A DNA stretch of 64,000 bases from Gracilaria domingensis (GCA_022539475.1 VCMS01000039.1:1-64000); one strand, 5' to 3'. Shown: positions 34,088 to 44,517, counted from the first letter of the stretch. Notes: a model not told the origin generated them from the sequence alone. Translations and numbers: made by a program.

Positions 34088-35050
34088 TCATTCATGCACA
34101 GCTTGCCACTGTGATTCGTGTACTCTACGAATTCTGAAGCCAAACATGGCAAGCTGCGCATCATCCGGAAACGCCTCGGTCAGCGGAAACATGTTGAACT
34201 GTGGATCACCAATAACTAATCTATCACCCCCCAGGGCAATCGTCCCGGGCGTACCGAATTCCGATGACGTGATTTGTTGCACGAAGCTGGCACTCACATT
34301 GCTTCCCATCTCGTTTAAGCGCCAAATTGAAACAACAGCCAAAGCGCCTTGCGCGATGAACAAAGTAGCTCCGCCGCCGTCCGTATCCTCTTTGATCTCC
34401 AGACCGCCTGCCCCTTGGAGAGCATTATCTGGCAAGATCTGTTGAACAGAGTCGGTGCGAAGGTCAATGAAAAACAGGCTTCCCACGGCGGAGTTTGTGA
34501 CCAATAACCCAGATGCAAACCGCACAATTCCATTAGTGGTGAGCGACGGAGGCCCACGAGCAAACAAGTCCCGAGGTAGCTCAATCACGCGGAAGTCACA
34601 TCGGGGAAGTGAGGCCAACCGCAACGCGTAGACATTGCCCAGGAACGAGTCCGTGTAGTAGGCAAACTGATCATCGGCAATCACGTCATTCACAAGCGCG
34701 CCAAACGGAGCATCGCATGCGGCAATAGTGCTGCCAGACAAAACGTCGTACACAAACATGCGCGGTGGACGCAGCAGAACCGAGCCACCTCCGCCCGCGA
34801 CGAAGATACTGCCATTTCTGGCGGCGAGGCCGGTGGCAAGGCGGTCGAAAGCGGGCGGTACTATTGTAGTGGTGAAACCTGTGGCGAAGTCAATGAGCAG
34901 AATACTGCCGCGGCGAAAGTCGCCGGCAAAGAAGAGCGAGCCGGCGGCATGGGCTACTCCCTCTACTTGCGTGCCGTTTGGAAGGGGTATCCTCTGTGGG
35001 AACACGGCGCAGATGAGCGTCTGGAGGAAGACGGCAAGGACGGTGCGCAT
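34088..35050 (-). CDS. Secreted SMP-30/NHL-like beta-propeller protein (320 aa)
   Basis: ATG at 35050 opens a signal peptide (MRTVLAVFLQTLICAVFPQ); an in-frame ATG further upstream would bury it. The mature part has repeated blade-like units: EGVAHAAGSLFFAGDFRRG, NGSIFVAGGGG, GALVNDVIADDQFAYYTDS and LLVTNSAVGSLFFID. The VNDV...YYTDS pattern is typical of six-bladed SMP-30/gluconolactonase-like propellers of plants and bacteria. The substrate is unknown; the family includes lactonases, and the metal ligands cannot be assigned by eye. Confidence 0.72.
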   Translation of the reverse strand: MRTVLAVFLQTLICAVFPQRIPLPNGTQVEGVAHAAGSLFFAGDFRRGSILLIDFATGFTTTIVPPAFDRLATGLAARNGSIFVAGGGGSVLLRPPRMFVYDVLSGSTIAACDAPFGALVNDVIADDQFAYYTDSFLGNVYALRLASLPRCDFRVIELPRDLFARGPPSLTTNGIVRFASGLLVTNSAVGSLFFIDLRTDSVQQILPDNALQGAGGLEIKEDTDGGGATLFIAQGALAVVSIWRLNEMGSNVSASFVQQITSSEFGTPGTIALGGDRLVIGDPQFNMFPLTEAFPDDAQLAMFGFRIRRVHESQWQAVHE

Positions 35051-36515
35051 GACGAAGGTTGGCGAGAAACGTGCGATATCAGCGATAAGGCCGGAATGTT
35101 TGAGCGATGTGAAAGGAATCAGGAAGAGGACAAAGCTGCGCTGACGTGTGTAACCTTTCGAGCCCAGCACGAGGTTACACCTTCGATCTCGGCGACAGCA
35201 GCATTACAATTCCGGACACTGTAATGCTACTGTCGAGCACGTGTCACTCGCATACACGGCGGAACCAGACGAATTTGTTTCAGTGGCCTACAAATGTTTG
35301 TTGCACTGAATCAAAACTCAAGGGACTTGTCGCCTTCGGAAATGACTTGTGAAGCTCGCGCCTTCCACCGACGGCTGCTTGATACGAGCATAACCAAACG
35401 ATTGTTCAACCTCTTGCCTTCTTGTTCGTATGCTTACTTGGCCAACCTCCGGATGCTGTTCCAGGCTGGCGGTTGCACCCTGTGAGAAGCTCGTGTTCTC
35501 ATCTAATGACAGCATCGTGTCGTGTCAGAACTTCTGTTCCCCGCAAAGTGCAAATTTACGATTAGTGGCGGCCACAAACGCGGAGAGTTAAAAACGCTTT
35601 TGACGTCCTTGGATGCTCCTGACAGCAAAAGAAGCGTTTCAAGGCGTTGCACCAGCACAAAGTCTCACAGTAAGGTGACGTCGGAGTTGAGGGCGAACGT
35701 TTTTGGTCGGGCTCGCCTTTGACGCGCCAGGGCGGGCGCTGCCGGTACGCCCTTACATGTCCACGGTACACGTTCGCGTAGCTGTCACAAGCTATTGGCT
35801 GGACATGCCATAAATAGATTCTGTAAAGCACACTTTGGCAAGTTTCCGGAATGTATCACGAGAGCGCATGAAGTTACTACATATGCGCTTTGTGCTTGGT
35901 CAATCAAGTTAGAACGATTATCCATATGTTGAGAATGCGCAAAGGCCCGGTACGGGGCCTTCCCACCTCAATCTCTCTTTCATGTGCGATGCATACATGA
36001 ATAAGGAGTTCGCACCAAAGTGTTGCAAATGCAAAAGGCGAATCGGCACAAATACCTCTGGAATCGGAAGAACTCGAAGCCACAATAGCAATTCAAAGCC
36101 CATCTGGTTCTTACAGAAACTCATAAAATTTCCAGAGAGGCTAAACGAGCGCTAAGGTTATGACGGTGTACGACGGCGTTGGGAACGCCATTCCAAGTCA
36201 AGCTCCGTAAAAACTGCAAGTAAGAGCAAAGAATGGGGACTTCCAATAAAGAACCTTCAAAGCAAGATTCCAGAGAGGAGCTGAGAAAGCCTCACAGGCC
36301 TTCGAGTATTATCTCGAGTGTCCAAGGGAAAAGTATTCGTGTACGCGACCCGCGATCTCGTTCACAGCAATGTTCAGGTTGCCAACTGGATACTATGGCA
36401 CAATCATCTCGTGATTATGCGACGCTGCATTATGATAGATGCGCGCAAGGCGTCCTCGTCGACTCATCTCTCCGTCCAGCACAAGTGGACCGCCTCCCAT
36501 CATCTCTAGCTCCTA
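35051..36515. other. Divergent intergenic region
   Basis: Upstream of both the propeller gene (minus) and the NB-ARC gene (plus), so it should hold both promoters. No clear TATA box found for either, and no coding frame with a recognisable domain. Confidence 0.45.
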
Positions 36516-39500
36516 ATGGCCGACCCAATCTCCGCAGCCACTGCCGTCGCTAGCGCGGCGCCGACCGCCCTCGCTTACGTCGAGGACAAACTCAACGCCC
36601 CTCTTCGGCGCCACGATTTGGCATGCGACAACCGCCACAGATTTGGGATGGTTCAAAAATTGCTTCAAGAACATCTCCAACTCATTGAAAGCTGGGTCGC
36701 GGATTCGAACGGCGTACGGTGCTGGACGCACACACTACGCACTTGGAGCATTAGGCTGCAGCATGCCAACGACCAATGTATGCAGGTGTCGTCAACCATT
36801 ACGAAGGCTACTCCGTTCAGTCGAGTGCAGCGAGTGGACCAAATTCTCTCTCAAGTAGAAGCAACGGTGAGAGAGTTTGCGTGGTTTGCTGCTGAAGAGA
36901 GAAAACGTATGGAAGAAGCAGACGCTGCCAATGCATCTCCAACTGATGCCAAGTTTTGGCATGGCGGAACTGTGCCACCCAATCCCCTCCGCCTCACATT
37001 GGACTACAATTCCCCCCATACGTTCGAGGGACAGCTTAGAGCAGCCGTACTGGAACAATCGGCACATAGAGTGCTGGCAGTTGTGGCTGCGGGTAGGGGA
37101 GGAGTTGGGAAGACGAGCGCGCTTCGAGGCTTGAACGATGTAGATGATGTTAGGTCAAGGTTTCCAGATGGTGTCCAGTTTTTGCCATTGGGAAAGGACG
37201 CCGGAATAGATGATCTCATCAAGCAGATTGCTAGAATAGTAGAACGAACTGGAAACCGAACACTGGGGAAGGACATTCGTGGACAGAAGCACTTGCAAGG
37301 GGCTGTAGATAAGGCAAGAGAGTGGTTTGTAGATCGCAGATGTCTGTTTTTGGTTGATGATGTGTGGAAGGCGAATGGTTTCGATTTCGATGTCTTTTAC
37401 TTGCTTGCTGAGATGGTTAACGATCGCAGTCGTCTAGTGTACACAACCAGGGAGACTGAGTTTGCGTTGAAAGCTGACAAATCGATAGAGTTTGCGCCGA
37501 GAAACGAGAAAGACTCTCGAGCAATGCTCTTGAGACACTCTGGTCTGGAGTCCTGCACGATTTCGAAGAAGGCCAACACTGAGGCGTTGGAAGGGATTTT
37601 GGAAGCATGCCAGGGTGTTCCATTGCTGTTGGGCGTTACTGGGTCAGGTGTTCGAGAGTATTTCTCATCATTGAAGGGCCGCAAGGAAGATGCTCTTAGA
37701 CTCTATCACGAGAAATTGAGGAGAGAACCGGATATAATCATTGAGGGAGCTTTCGAGGGGTATGGGGTAGTGCGGAATGTGACAAATGCATCAATCTCGG
37801 TGCTGGAGCTGCGTTGGGCAGAGAAGCCAGAAACGTTTCCTCTATCCATTAGAGAAATGCATCGATCTCTTTGTGTGTTGCAGAAACAGCAAGAAGTTCC
37901 TGTGTCGATGCTTCGAAGGCTGTGGGGTTTGAAAGAGGACAGGCAAGCGTTGGAAGTGATGAAGGCGTTGAATTCAGTGGTAGTTGTTGATTTAACGATT
38001 CCAGAGAACGAGGGGGAACTGAGTTCTGTGCTGCGCGTACACGATGACATCCTTGAGACGCTATATGTTGATACAAGGAATACAAGAAAAGCACACATTC
38101 GTCGCTTGTTGGACAACTACTGGCAGGGTTGTGGCGATGCTGCTGACGCTCGGCACAATATGATTTCTATGAAAGCTCATGAGCCAGAAATTGAGAGTTC
38201 TGGTCGTTGGGGTAACCTTAAGAAGTTATGTTGCTGGACGTCTAACAAGATCGAAAAAGCGGGAGAAGGAGATGTCAAAGCCAAGACGACAGTTGCAAAT
38301 TATACATTAGAACGTAAGAGAAGAAAATGGTGGAGTGTAGAGGACGAAGATAGATATGTGGATAACAACGTTTGCCGTCTTCTCAAAGAAGCGGAGGAAG
38401 ATAAGGAATTGGTTTGGCTCTTGTTGAAACCTCAATGGATCACGACGCGTCTTACGCAGGACGGAATACATGCTGTTGAGAATGACATTCTGAGTGGACA
38501 AACAGTATTCGACCGTTCGGAGGTAGAAAAGAAGGAAGAGAAGAAGAGGGCACTGGATGTAATTGCACAGGCGGCCCGACTGAGCCATACAAGAGTGGCT
38601 CGAAATGAACAAGAGGTATTTTTCCAACTGTATGGAAGATTGATAACGTATTCGGAGAAGTGCGCAACGACTCGAAAGTTCTTGGAGGAAATTGCAGAGA
38701 CTGCAGAGAGTGCAGAAGGGCCATGGTTGAAGGCAGGAAAAGGGATCTTGACTGCTGCAGGCGGGGCTGTTTTGGAAAGCATAGAAGTGGAAGCTGGAGT
38801 GCGAGATATTCGAAAGCATGGAAACGAGTTGATGATCCTGGTAAGTGCGGACCGGAATGATGTGTTGCTAGTGAAGTACAACCTGAAACACGGCAGCAGA
38901 AGCACTTTTGTGTTGGATGGAAGGGCTAAAGACGCAGTATTGTCGAACGACGGACGAACAGTTGTGTACGTAAACGAGGATAATAATGTGAAGAAGTGGG
39001 ACGCTGCGAGAGAGGAAGAGATTGTTGTTGGAACGATTACAGATTCGATTGCGTGCATTTGTTTGAGCGAAGACTCGAGATGGGTTGCATGTGGGTTGTT
39101 CAACATTGGAAAGGTGGTATTGTGGGACCTGCAAAGCAATGGTGCCGCTCGTGAATTTGTGAGTGGAAAGGAGCGGTTTATGAAGTGCGTTGCAATTAGT
39201 TCGACGGCTTTGAAGGTTGCATGTGGGTTTTGGTGGGGTGGGGTTGTCGTATGGGATGTGAAAAGTGGCGAAAAGATCTGGGAGGCATCAGAGACAATCG
39301 GAGTGTCTGACGTAGCGTTCAGCGAGAACGGGGATTTGATTGCCACAGGATCAGAGGACAAGACGATTCGTTTGTGGGAGGCAAAGAACGGGAGTTGCTT
39401 GAAGTGTGTTAAGATTGAAGATTCGGTGACAAGGGTGGCGTTTGCCGAAGCAGGTAGAACTATTTTATGGGGTTTAAAGAATGGAGACTACGGCGTGTGG

Positions 39501-40499
39501 GCGCATGAGAGCGGGGAGAGCTCGACAAAGGTGGGTACTATCGGTAGGGGACGGGATAGATGGGGGGGTGAAGTGCGGTACTTGAGTGCCTGTGAAGACG
39601 GCTCGGTCGGGCTTTGCGGAGCGGAGGACGGCAGCGTTCGAGTGTGGGATTTGCGGGGCGCGGAGTCAGAGAGCGACAGCCGCGATGGCGGCGCGCATGA
39701 AGAGGAGATACACATTGTGTGTGTGAGTGCGGACGGGCAGCGGATTGCATCGGGCTCGTGGGACGGGACGGTGCGGCTGTGGGACGGCGCCAGCGGCGCG
39801 CTGCGGCCGCAGGTGCTGCGCGCGCACTCGGGAACGGTGTGGGGGCTTGCGTTCAGCGCGGACGCGCGGCTGCTCGCGTCCAGCGGCATGGACTCTGCGG
39901 TGCGCGTGTGGGACGTGCGCAGCGGCGGCGCCGTGTGCGACGCGCTGTTTGGTCACGGCTGCTCCGTGGGTTGCGTGGCGCTGTGCGCGGACGGCTCGCG
40001 TGTGGCGTCGGGCGCCGACCGCGGCGACGTGCGCGTGTGGGACACGCGCCGCGGCGCCGCTGTCGGCGACCCGCTGACACTGCGCGGGCATGCGGAGCCG
40101 GTCGTGTGCGTGGCCATGTCGGACGACGGCGCGCGTGTGGGGGCGGGATACGAGGACAACGTGGTCGCTGTGTGGGACGTGGCGGCGCGCGTGGCCACGC
40201 ACCGCTTCTCTTTCGGCTTGAGTGTTCATTTCGTTTCCTTCCGCGGGTGCTACGTCGAAGGTATGCTTGCGCTTGCCTCTGCGTTTCGGTTCAACTTGGA
40301 GCACTCGACGTTCGAGGAGGACCCCACGCTGCACGAGCTGCCCTCGTGGTGGACGCAGTCGCCGATATTGACGTTTGACGACTCGCGCAACCGCCAGCAG
40401 TGGCTTGGCACAGCCGACCACTACTGCACACGCTATAAGTTCGGCTTCTTTTCTTATCATCAGAACAAACGTCTTCAGTTCTGTCTTGTACAGCAATAA
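36516..40499 (+). CDS. NLR-like NB-ARC ATPase with C-terminal WD40 propeller (1,327 aa)
   Basis: Single exon from ATG at 36516. Residues 1-150 are helical with no named domain. NB-ARC: Walker A GRGGVGKTS at 193-201, Walker B LFLVDDVW at 277-284, RNBS-B-like SRLVYTTRE at 305-313, GLPL-like GVPLLL at 367-372, and VHD (MHD equivalent) at 508-510. A charged helical linker (about 520-770) precedes about ten WD40 repeats (about 785-1222; VRVWD, VRLWD, VVVWD ends). The architecture matches Apaf-1-like STAND proteins, which assemble on ligand binding and act in immunity or cell death; the trigger here is unknown. From about base 39600 the last blades are much more GC-rich (44 of 60 at 39901-39960, versus 27 of 60 at 38641-38700). 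The stop TAA overlaps an AATAAA string. Confidence 0.92.
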   Translation: MADPISAATAVASAAPTALAYVEDKLNAPLRRHDLACDNRHRFGMVQKLLQEHLQLIESWVADSNGVRCWTHTLRTWSIRLQHANDQCMQVSSTITKATPFSRVQRVDQILSQVEATVREFAWFAAEERKRMEEADAANASPTDAKFWHGGTVPPNPLRLTLDYNSPHTFEGQLRAAVLEQSAHRVLAVVAAGRGGVGKTSALRGLNDVDDVRSRFPDGVQFLPLGKDAGIDDLIKQIARIVERTGNRTLGKDIRGQKHLQGAVDKAREWFVDRRCLFLVDDVWKANGFDFDVFYLLAEMVNDRSRLVYTTRETEFALKADKSIEFAPRNEKDSRAMLLRHSGLESCTISKKANTEALEGILEACQGVPLLLGVTGSGVREYFSSLKGRKEDALRLYHEKLRREPDIIIEGAFEGYGVVRNVTNASISVLELRWAEKPETFPLSIREMHRSLCVLQKQQEVPVSMLRRLWGLKEDRQALEVMKALNSVVVVDLTIPENEGELSSVLRVHDDILETLYVDTRNTRKAHIRRLLDNYWQGCGDAADARHNMISMKAHEPEIESSGRWGNLKKLCCWTSNKIEKAGEGDVKAKTTVANYTLERKRRKWWSVEDEDRYVDNNVCRLLKEAEEDKELVWLLLKPQWITTRLTQDGIHAVENDILSGQTVFDRSEVEKKEEKKRALDVIAQAARLSHTRVARNEQEVFFQLYGRLITYSEKCATTRKFLEEIAETAESAEGPWLKAGKGILTAAGGAVLESIEVEAGVRDIRKHGNELMILVSADRNDVLLVKYNLKHGSRSTFVLDGRAKDAVLSNDGRTVVYVNEDNNVKKWDAAREEEIVVGTITDSIACICLSEDSRWVACGLFNIGKVVLWDLQSNGAAREFVSGKERFMKCVAISSTALKVACGFWWGGVVVWDVKSGEKIWEASETIGVSDVAFSENGDLIATGSEDKTIRLWEAKNGSCLKCVKIEDSVTRVAFAEAGRTILWGLKNGDYGVWAHESGESSTKVGTIGRGRDRWGGEVRYLSACEDGSVGLCGAEDGSVRVWDLRGAESESDSRDGGAHEEEIHIVCVSADGQRIASGSWDGTVRLWDGASGALRPQVLRAHSGTVWGLAFSADARLLASSGMDSAVRVWDVRSGGAVCDALFGHGCSVGCVALCADGSRVASGADRGDVRVWDTRRGAAVGDPLTLRGHAEPVVCVAMSDDGARVGAGYEDNVVAVWDVAARVATHRFSFGLSVHFVSFRGCYVEGMLALASAFRFNLEHSTFEEDPTLHELPSWWTQSPILTFDDSRNRQQWLGTADHYCTRYKFGFFSYHQNKRLQFCLVQQ

Positions 40500-40825
40500 A
40501 CGCCATCCATCATGTCGACGGAGAGCTCCTCTAGAATCTTACTACCCACATATGTTTGAGTTAAAGGCTACAACGATAACGATACCTTTCGCCAACTGTC
40601 TGGCCAACAAACTTGCGTAGTGCTGCCTGTCTGCTTAGTCGCCACGAGCATACACTCGTTTCGAACAGCACGTAAACTGCCTTTTTGTTGTAACCGCTGC
40701 GGGTAATTTTGCGATCGTGCTGGCCTCGGGCCACACAGAATGTGTGAGACGCATCTAGCCTCAACGAGCCTCCAACCCTTCAACGCTTCCTCGCGGTTCA
40801 GCCACAGACACTCAACTGATTGACG

Positions 40826-41329
40826 ATGCCACGCTGTTTCTCCTGCGTGTTGCTCAGTTCTCTCACTGTTCGCCCTACCGCTCCGGGGATCATCGCCCGT
40901 ACATCTAACTCCATCAACGACAGGCCCTTCGAGCTCCGTCAACCCTGGGAACCACTGGAGTCAATGGAGCTGCCAGACGCATCCGAGGAGCCCATCATAT
41001 CCGAGGAACCCCAGCCGTTCGAGATTCTTGCTAGTCAGGAAGACGGCTGCTGCTTCTCCCAAGCAGACGCGCGAGAATTCACCTGCCTGCCACAATCTGC
41101 GTCGCCCGCCGAAGACACGGTGTCTTTTCTGCTGGTAGAGCCCAAAGACGACACACAGTTTGAGGTGATATTCGACGCCGTAGTGCTGCGGGCGCAGGTG
41201 GACGACGGCTTTGTCAACGCCATTCGGTGGAGGAGAACTGAGGGTGGATCAGCCCAAACGATATTGAGTATTGAAGAAGAGCCTGAAGAGGAACCACCGA
41301 GTTCAATCAATCCCTTACTGTTGCCCTAA
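40826..41329 (+). CDS. Small acidic protein of unknown function (167 aa), doubtful
   Basis: ATG at 40826. The N-terminus (MPRCFSCVLLSSLTVRP) could be a weak signal peptide; the rest is acidic with many Glu/Pro pairs and a possible beta-rich core (QFEVIFDAVVLRAQVDD). It lies 330 bp after the NB-ARC gene on the same strand. No homologue recognised. Confidence 0.4.
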   Translation: MPRCFSCVLLSSLTVRPTAPGIIARTSNSINDRPFELRQPWEPLESMELPDASEEPIISEEPQPFEILASQEDGCCFSQADAREFTCLPQSASPAEDTVSFLLVEPKDDTQFEVIFDAVVLRAQVDDGFVNAIRWRRTEGGSAQTILSIEEEPEEEPPSSINPLLLP

Positions 41330-41806
41330 AACGTTGGGCTTTCTTTCGGTGCTTGTTGTGGCCGGTGCTCGCGGAGGCGCACCCGCATGGTCCCGGCGCC
41401 GTTCTCGTGTTGTCTTGCATGCTTTTCAACAAAGAAAGAGCAAATCTTTCAAGTCAGGAAGGTTGATTCTCAGAAATACCGATATCGGAAGCCTCTGGCG
41501 CTTTTTTGTTGTACAAGAAAGCAAAATCCTTTGCTTCGCAGCAAGTGAATAAATTTAAATGGCTTGAAATACACAAAACTTTCTCGAAATACAAAGCACG
41601 TCAATATCAATACGTAATTGAATTTCTTCCGTTTAATTGAGAGTTAGCTACGTGTACACTTCGAAACTCAGAAAATAAGAGCATTGGATTGGATCAAAAC
41701 ACCGCGATTGACGCAATGGCTCAAAAAAGCAGCTACACCCAGTGACTGCAATTAATGAGGGCTACACTAATTTCGCACACTTTTTTTAGGAGCAGAAAAC
41801 TGGTAT

Positions 41807-42159
41807 TAATGTGGCCCACTAAAAATTGGGTCCCACATTATTTAAGGTTCAAACTTAAATATTGAGGACCACATTAATTAAAAACGGCAAAAATAATGTG
41901 GGCTTCTGGCTGCTTAAATTTAATTGAAAAACTACATAGGGAAAGATCGAGCTTGAAGACAAACATAGTTGTTACTCATATGGCACAAAATTGCTATGGA
42001 AAGAGTTGCTTTAGCATCTAATCATAAAACGAAGCCTAAATAATGTCTTTCGGAGACATTGCAACATCGTATTCGACAATATTCTAAAATTAGTTAAGGA
42101 GCTTAACCCGGCCAAAAACCTGTTTTAATGTGGGCCACATCAAATCTGTTACCACATTA
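41807..42159. repeat. Three hairpins with the same stem TAATGTGG/CCACATTA
   Basis: Inverted pairs at 41807-41840, 41869-41901 (arms in reverse order) and 42126-42159, in an AT-rich gap without genes. The repeated stem suggests a small fold-back element or its nested copies. Confidence 0.6.
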
Positions 42160-42310
42160 TTTTTGAACGCACTAGGTGTACCTTCCTACCTTCGTATTTC
42201 GTTTGGCTCTCAAGGCGTAGTGTTACAGATTGGATTAATTCTTTGAAAGATATTTTCTTCCCATTCTTTAGAGCGCAACCAAATCGAGAGAACTGGTACG
42301 CATCATTGAT

Positions 42311-43127
42311 TTACGGGATTGTCAATCTTGTGACATTGAGCTGTTTTAGCAACTCGTCCACTTCCTTTCGGTCATGAATTGTGTAACAATCCTCAGGAGG
42401 TACATCTTGATTCGACCGCTTCAACGCTCTGCAGTGCCATTTCCAAGATAATGTATCCCAATTTGAATAATACGTTTGAAAAAAGTCACTCACAACCCCC
42501 TGATCTTGTACCGCTTTGCGTTTGTACAGCATGGCTCTCATAATGTTGTAATCCACATGTGGCACCCGACGAATGAACATGAGCCCGCTGTTCATGTTCC
42601 TCAAGTACTCTCCAGTGTTCACGTCTGCATGTCCATACGACGCGAGAAAGTCATGCGCACGAGAACGGTGCAGCATATGATCCAAGAACTGCGATTTCAT
42701 GATCAAAAGGTCACTATCCAGGAACACGAACGCGCCATAGTGACGGATGGCATATATGAGGAACTCCAGCTTGTCGCAGTGGTTTGTTTTTGTGCAGCCA
42801 TTTGGCCCTTGCGGGCAGGGGCACCCAGATGAACGGAAGCGAATGCAGGTGCACACGGAGCAGTACGGCTGGGTCACATCGTCCGTGTGGACGAAGAGCT
42901 TGTGTGGCGTGGCGGAGATGACGCGGCAGTTGTGCGCTATGTTCCTGTGATTGTGTCTGGCCGTAGGTTAAAGTGACGACGTTGAGGTAGGAATGCGGAG
43001 TTACGAGCCATCGCGTCTTCGAGAGAAGGCGGCCAAAGCCGAGGAAGACGGTGGACAACGCGGCCAGGAAGATGAGCAGAATGAGCGAAAGAGTTGTGAC
43101 TTGGAGGCGTTTAGACTTGATCATCAT
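42311..43127 (-). pseudogene. Glycosyltransferase (GT-A fold, DxD) with one frame break
   Basis: The N-terminal part from ATG 43127 has a single membrane anchor (LSLILLIFLAALSTVFLGF) and NVVTLTYG. A one-base shift near 42960 is needed to join it to the catalytic part, which has a Cys-rich insert (CSVCTC, GCPCPQGPNGC), the metal-binding FLDSDLLIM (nucleotides 42718-42710), MNSGLMFIR and QDQGVVSDFF. DxD, NSG and DQ together are typical of Golgi type II nucleotide-sugar transferases such as GT8-like enzymes. The shift may be a true lesion, a small unrecognised intron or a sequencing error. Donor and acceptor sugars are unknown. Confidence 0.65.
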
Positions 43128-43277
43128 CAAAACTTGGAAAGTTGTCGTCTGCGAGGTGTCTACAATAACGTTGGAGCGAGCTATCCGTGGGTGTGATGCT
43201 CAAGTTCGTGAACTGCATGAACTGCGAAGGTCCCATTAGGCTGCTTCTTGGCCCCAGGTATCTAGATATTTTGCGGT

Positions 43278-43520
43278 TTATTTCGCTTCTGAGAAGTGCT
43301 TTGATGGAATGGCGCGAATAAGGCTTTTGAGGGAAAACGGCCTCATCACGAGGCCCGACGGCAAACGCGCGGAGGTTTCCGTGGCGCGCACCAATACCAT
43401 CGCAGGCGTTCCATGCTTGTCAACGCTGGTGCTTATCGGTGGGAACGAGGACGGACTGCTAGTGGCGAGCAAGAGCGACAGAAGAATCAGAGAGCGTACG
43501 TGCTTACCAGTGAGATTCAT
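43278..43520 (-). CDS. Possible small secreted protein (80 aa), doubtful
   Basis: ATG at 43520 starts a signal-peptide-like run (VRSLILLSLLLATSSPSSF), then a short polar chain with no Cys. It lies 256 bp downstream of the reductase gene on the same strand. A GTAAGC donor-like string falls just after the fifth codon, so the true gene model may differ. Confidence 0.3.
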   Translation of the reverse strand: MNLTGKHVRSLILLSLLLATSSPSSFPPISTSVDKHGTPAMVLVRATETSARLPSGLVMRPFSLKSLIRAIPSKHFSEAK

Positions 43521-43776
43521 CTATTGCACGAAGTTTCATTGCTGCATCGAAATCAGAGTCTCACGACGGCGGACAGCTCATGGGTGGCGGCTCTGCGCTG
43601 GCTGCTTTTCTCAGCAGCACGAGTCGGCGCCGCTCTCCGGGCTGCGGACGGGGGCGTTATCGACGTCGGTGTGACGATGGACGTGTCTCGCGAGCCCGAG
43701 GGGCCCAGCGCATTGAAGGTACGAGGGGGTGAACCACACAGGGTCCACGTGCACACGATGCGCACGGGTCCAGCGT

Positions 43777-44517
43777 TTACACGAGGTGGCGGCCGCCGTC
43801 CAGGTGCACGACCTCGCCGGTGATGTAGGCGGGGCCGGCGAGCAGAAACCCCAGCGCGTGCTGCAGCTCGGCGGCGTCGCACCAGCGCGCGGCCGGCACG
43901 CGCGCCAGCGGCGCGTCGCCGCCGCCGCCGCCGCCGCCGCCGCCGTCGGCGGGCGGCAGCACGGCGCCCAGCGCCAGCGCGTTGACGGCGACGCGCGGCG
44001 CCAGCGCCGCCGCCATGGCGCGCGTCACGGCCGCCAGCGCCGCCTTGCTCACGCCGTACGCAAAGTGCGCGCCGTCGCCGCCGGGCCGCAGCGCGCGCCA
44101 GTCCACCACGTTCACCACGCGCGCGCCCGCGCGCGCCGACGCCGCAAACGCCTGGCTCAGCAGGAACGGCGCCGTCACGTTGATGTCCAGGTGGCGCTGC
44201 CACGCCGCCAGCGACGTGTCCGCCGCGCCGCCGCGCTCGAAGATGGACGCGCTGTTCACCAGCGCGTGCAGCCGCGACAGCTGCGTCGCGCGCGCGATCA
44301 GCTGCGCGACGGTGTCGGGCTGCGTGAAGTCGCACTGCAGCACCCACGCGCGCCGCCCCAGCCGCTCGATTTCTTGCCGTACCGCGTCGGCTTCCGTGGG
44401 CGAGTGCGCGTGGTGCACGATCACGTCCGCGCCCTGTGCGGCGCACCCCAGCGCGAACAGACGCCCGACGCGCCGCGCGCCGCCGGTCACGAGCACCGTC
44501 TTGCCGTCCAGACTCAT
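43777..44517 (-). CDS. Pteridine-reductase-type short-chain dehydrogenase (FolM/PTR1-like, 246 aa)
   Basis: Classical SDR fold. The nucleotide-binding motif is TGGARRVG at 11-18, the TGX3RXG signature of pteridine reductases; LVNSASIF at 87-94 replaces NNAG; the usual catalytic Ser is replaced by Asp (VVDW, D139), as in PTR1 and FolM; YGVSK at 154-158 gives the Tyr and Lys. The end GEVVHLDGG is typical. Such enzymes use NADPH to reduce dihydropterins or dihydrofolate. folK and folB lie upstream on the same strand, so a pterin role fits. No targeting peptide seen, so cytosolic. The gene is extremely GC-rich (50 of 60 bases at 43981-44040) and a CCG repeat encodes nine Gly in a row. Substrate is inferred, not shown. 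Confidence 0.85.
   Translation of the reverse strand: MSLDGKTVLVTGGARRVGRLFALGCAAQGADVIVHHAHSPTEADAVRQEIERLGRRAWVLQCDFTQPDTVAQLIARATQLSRLHALVNSASIFERGGAADTSLAAWQRHLDINVTAPFLLSQAFAASARAGARVVNVVDWRALRPGGDGAHFAYGVSKAALAAVTRAMAAALAPRVAVNALALGAVLPPADGGGGGGGGGDAPLARVPAARWCDAAELQHALGFLLAGPAYITGEVVHLDGGRHLV

Noticed and set aside
38432-39361. 309-codon frame on the minus strand inside the NB-ARC/WD40 gene
   Set aside because: It is the complement of a strongly supported gene; composition reflects the opposite strand.
39666-40496. Long His/Arg/Ala-rich frames on both strands over the last WD40 blades
   Set aside because: High GC removes stop codons in all frames; WD40 motifs fix the real frame.
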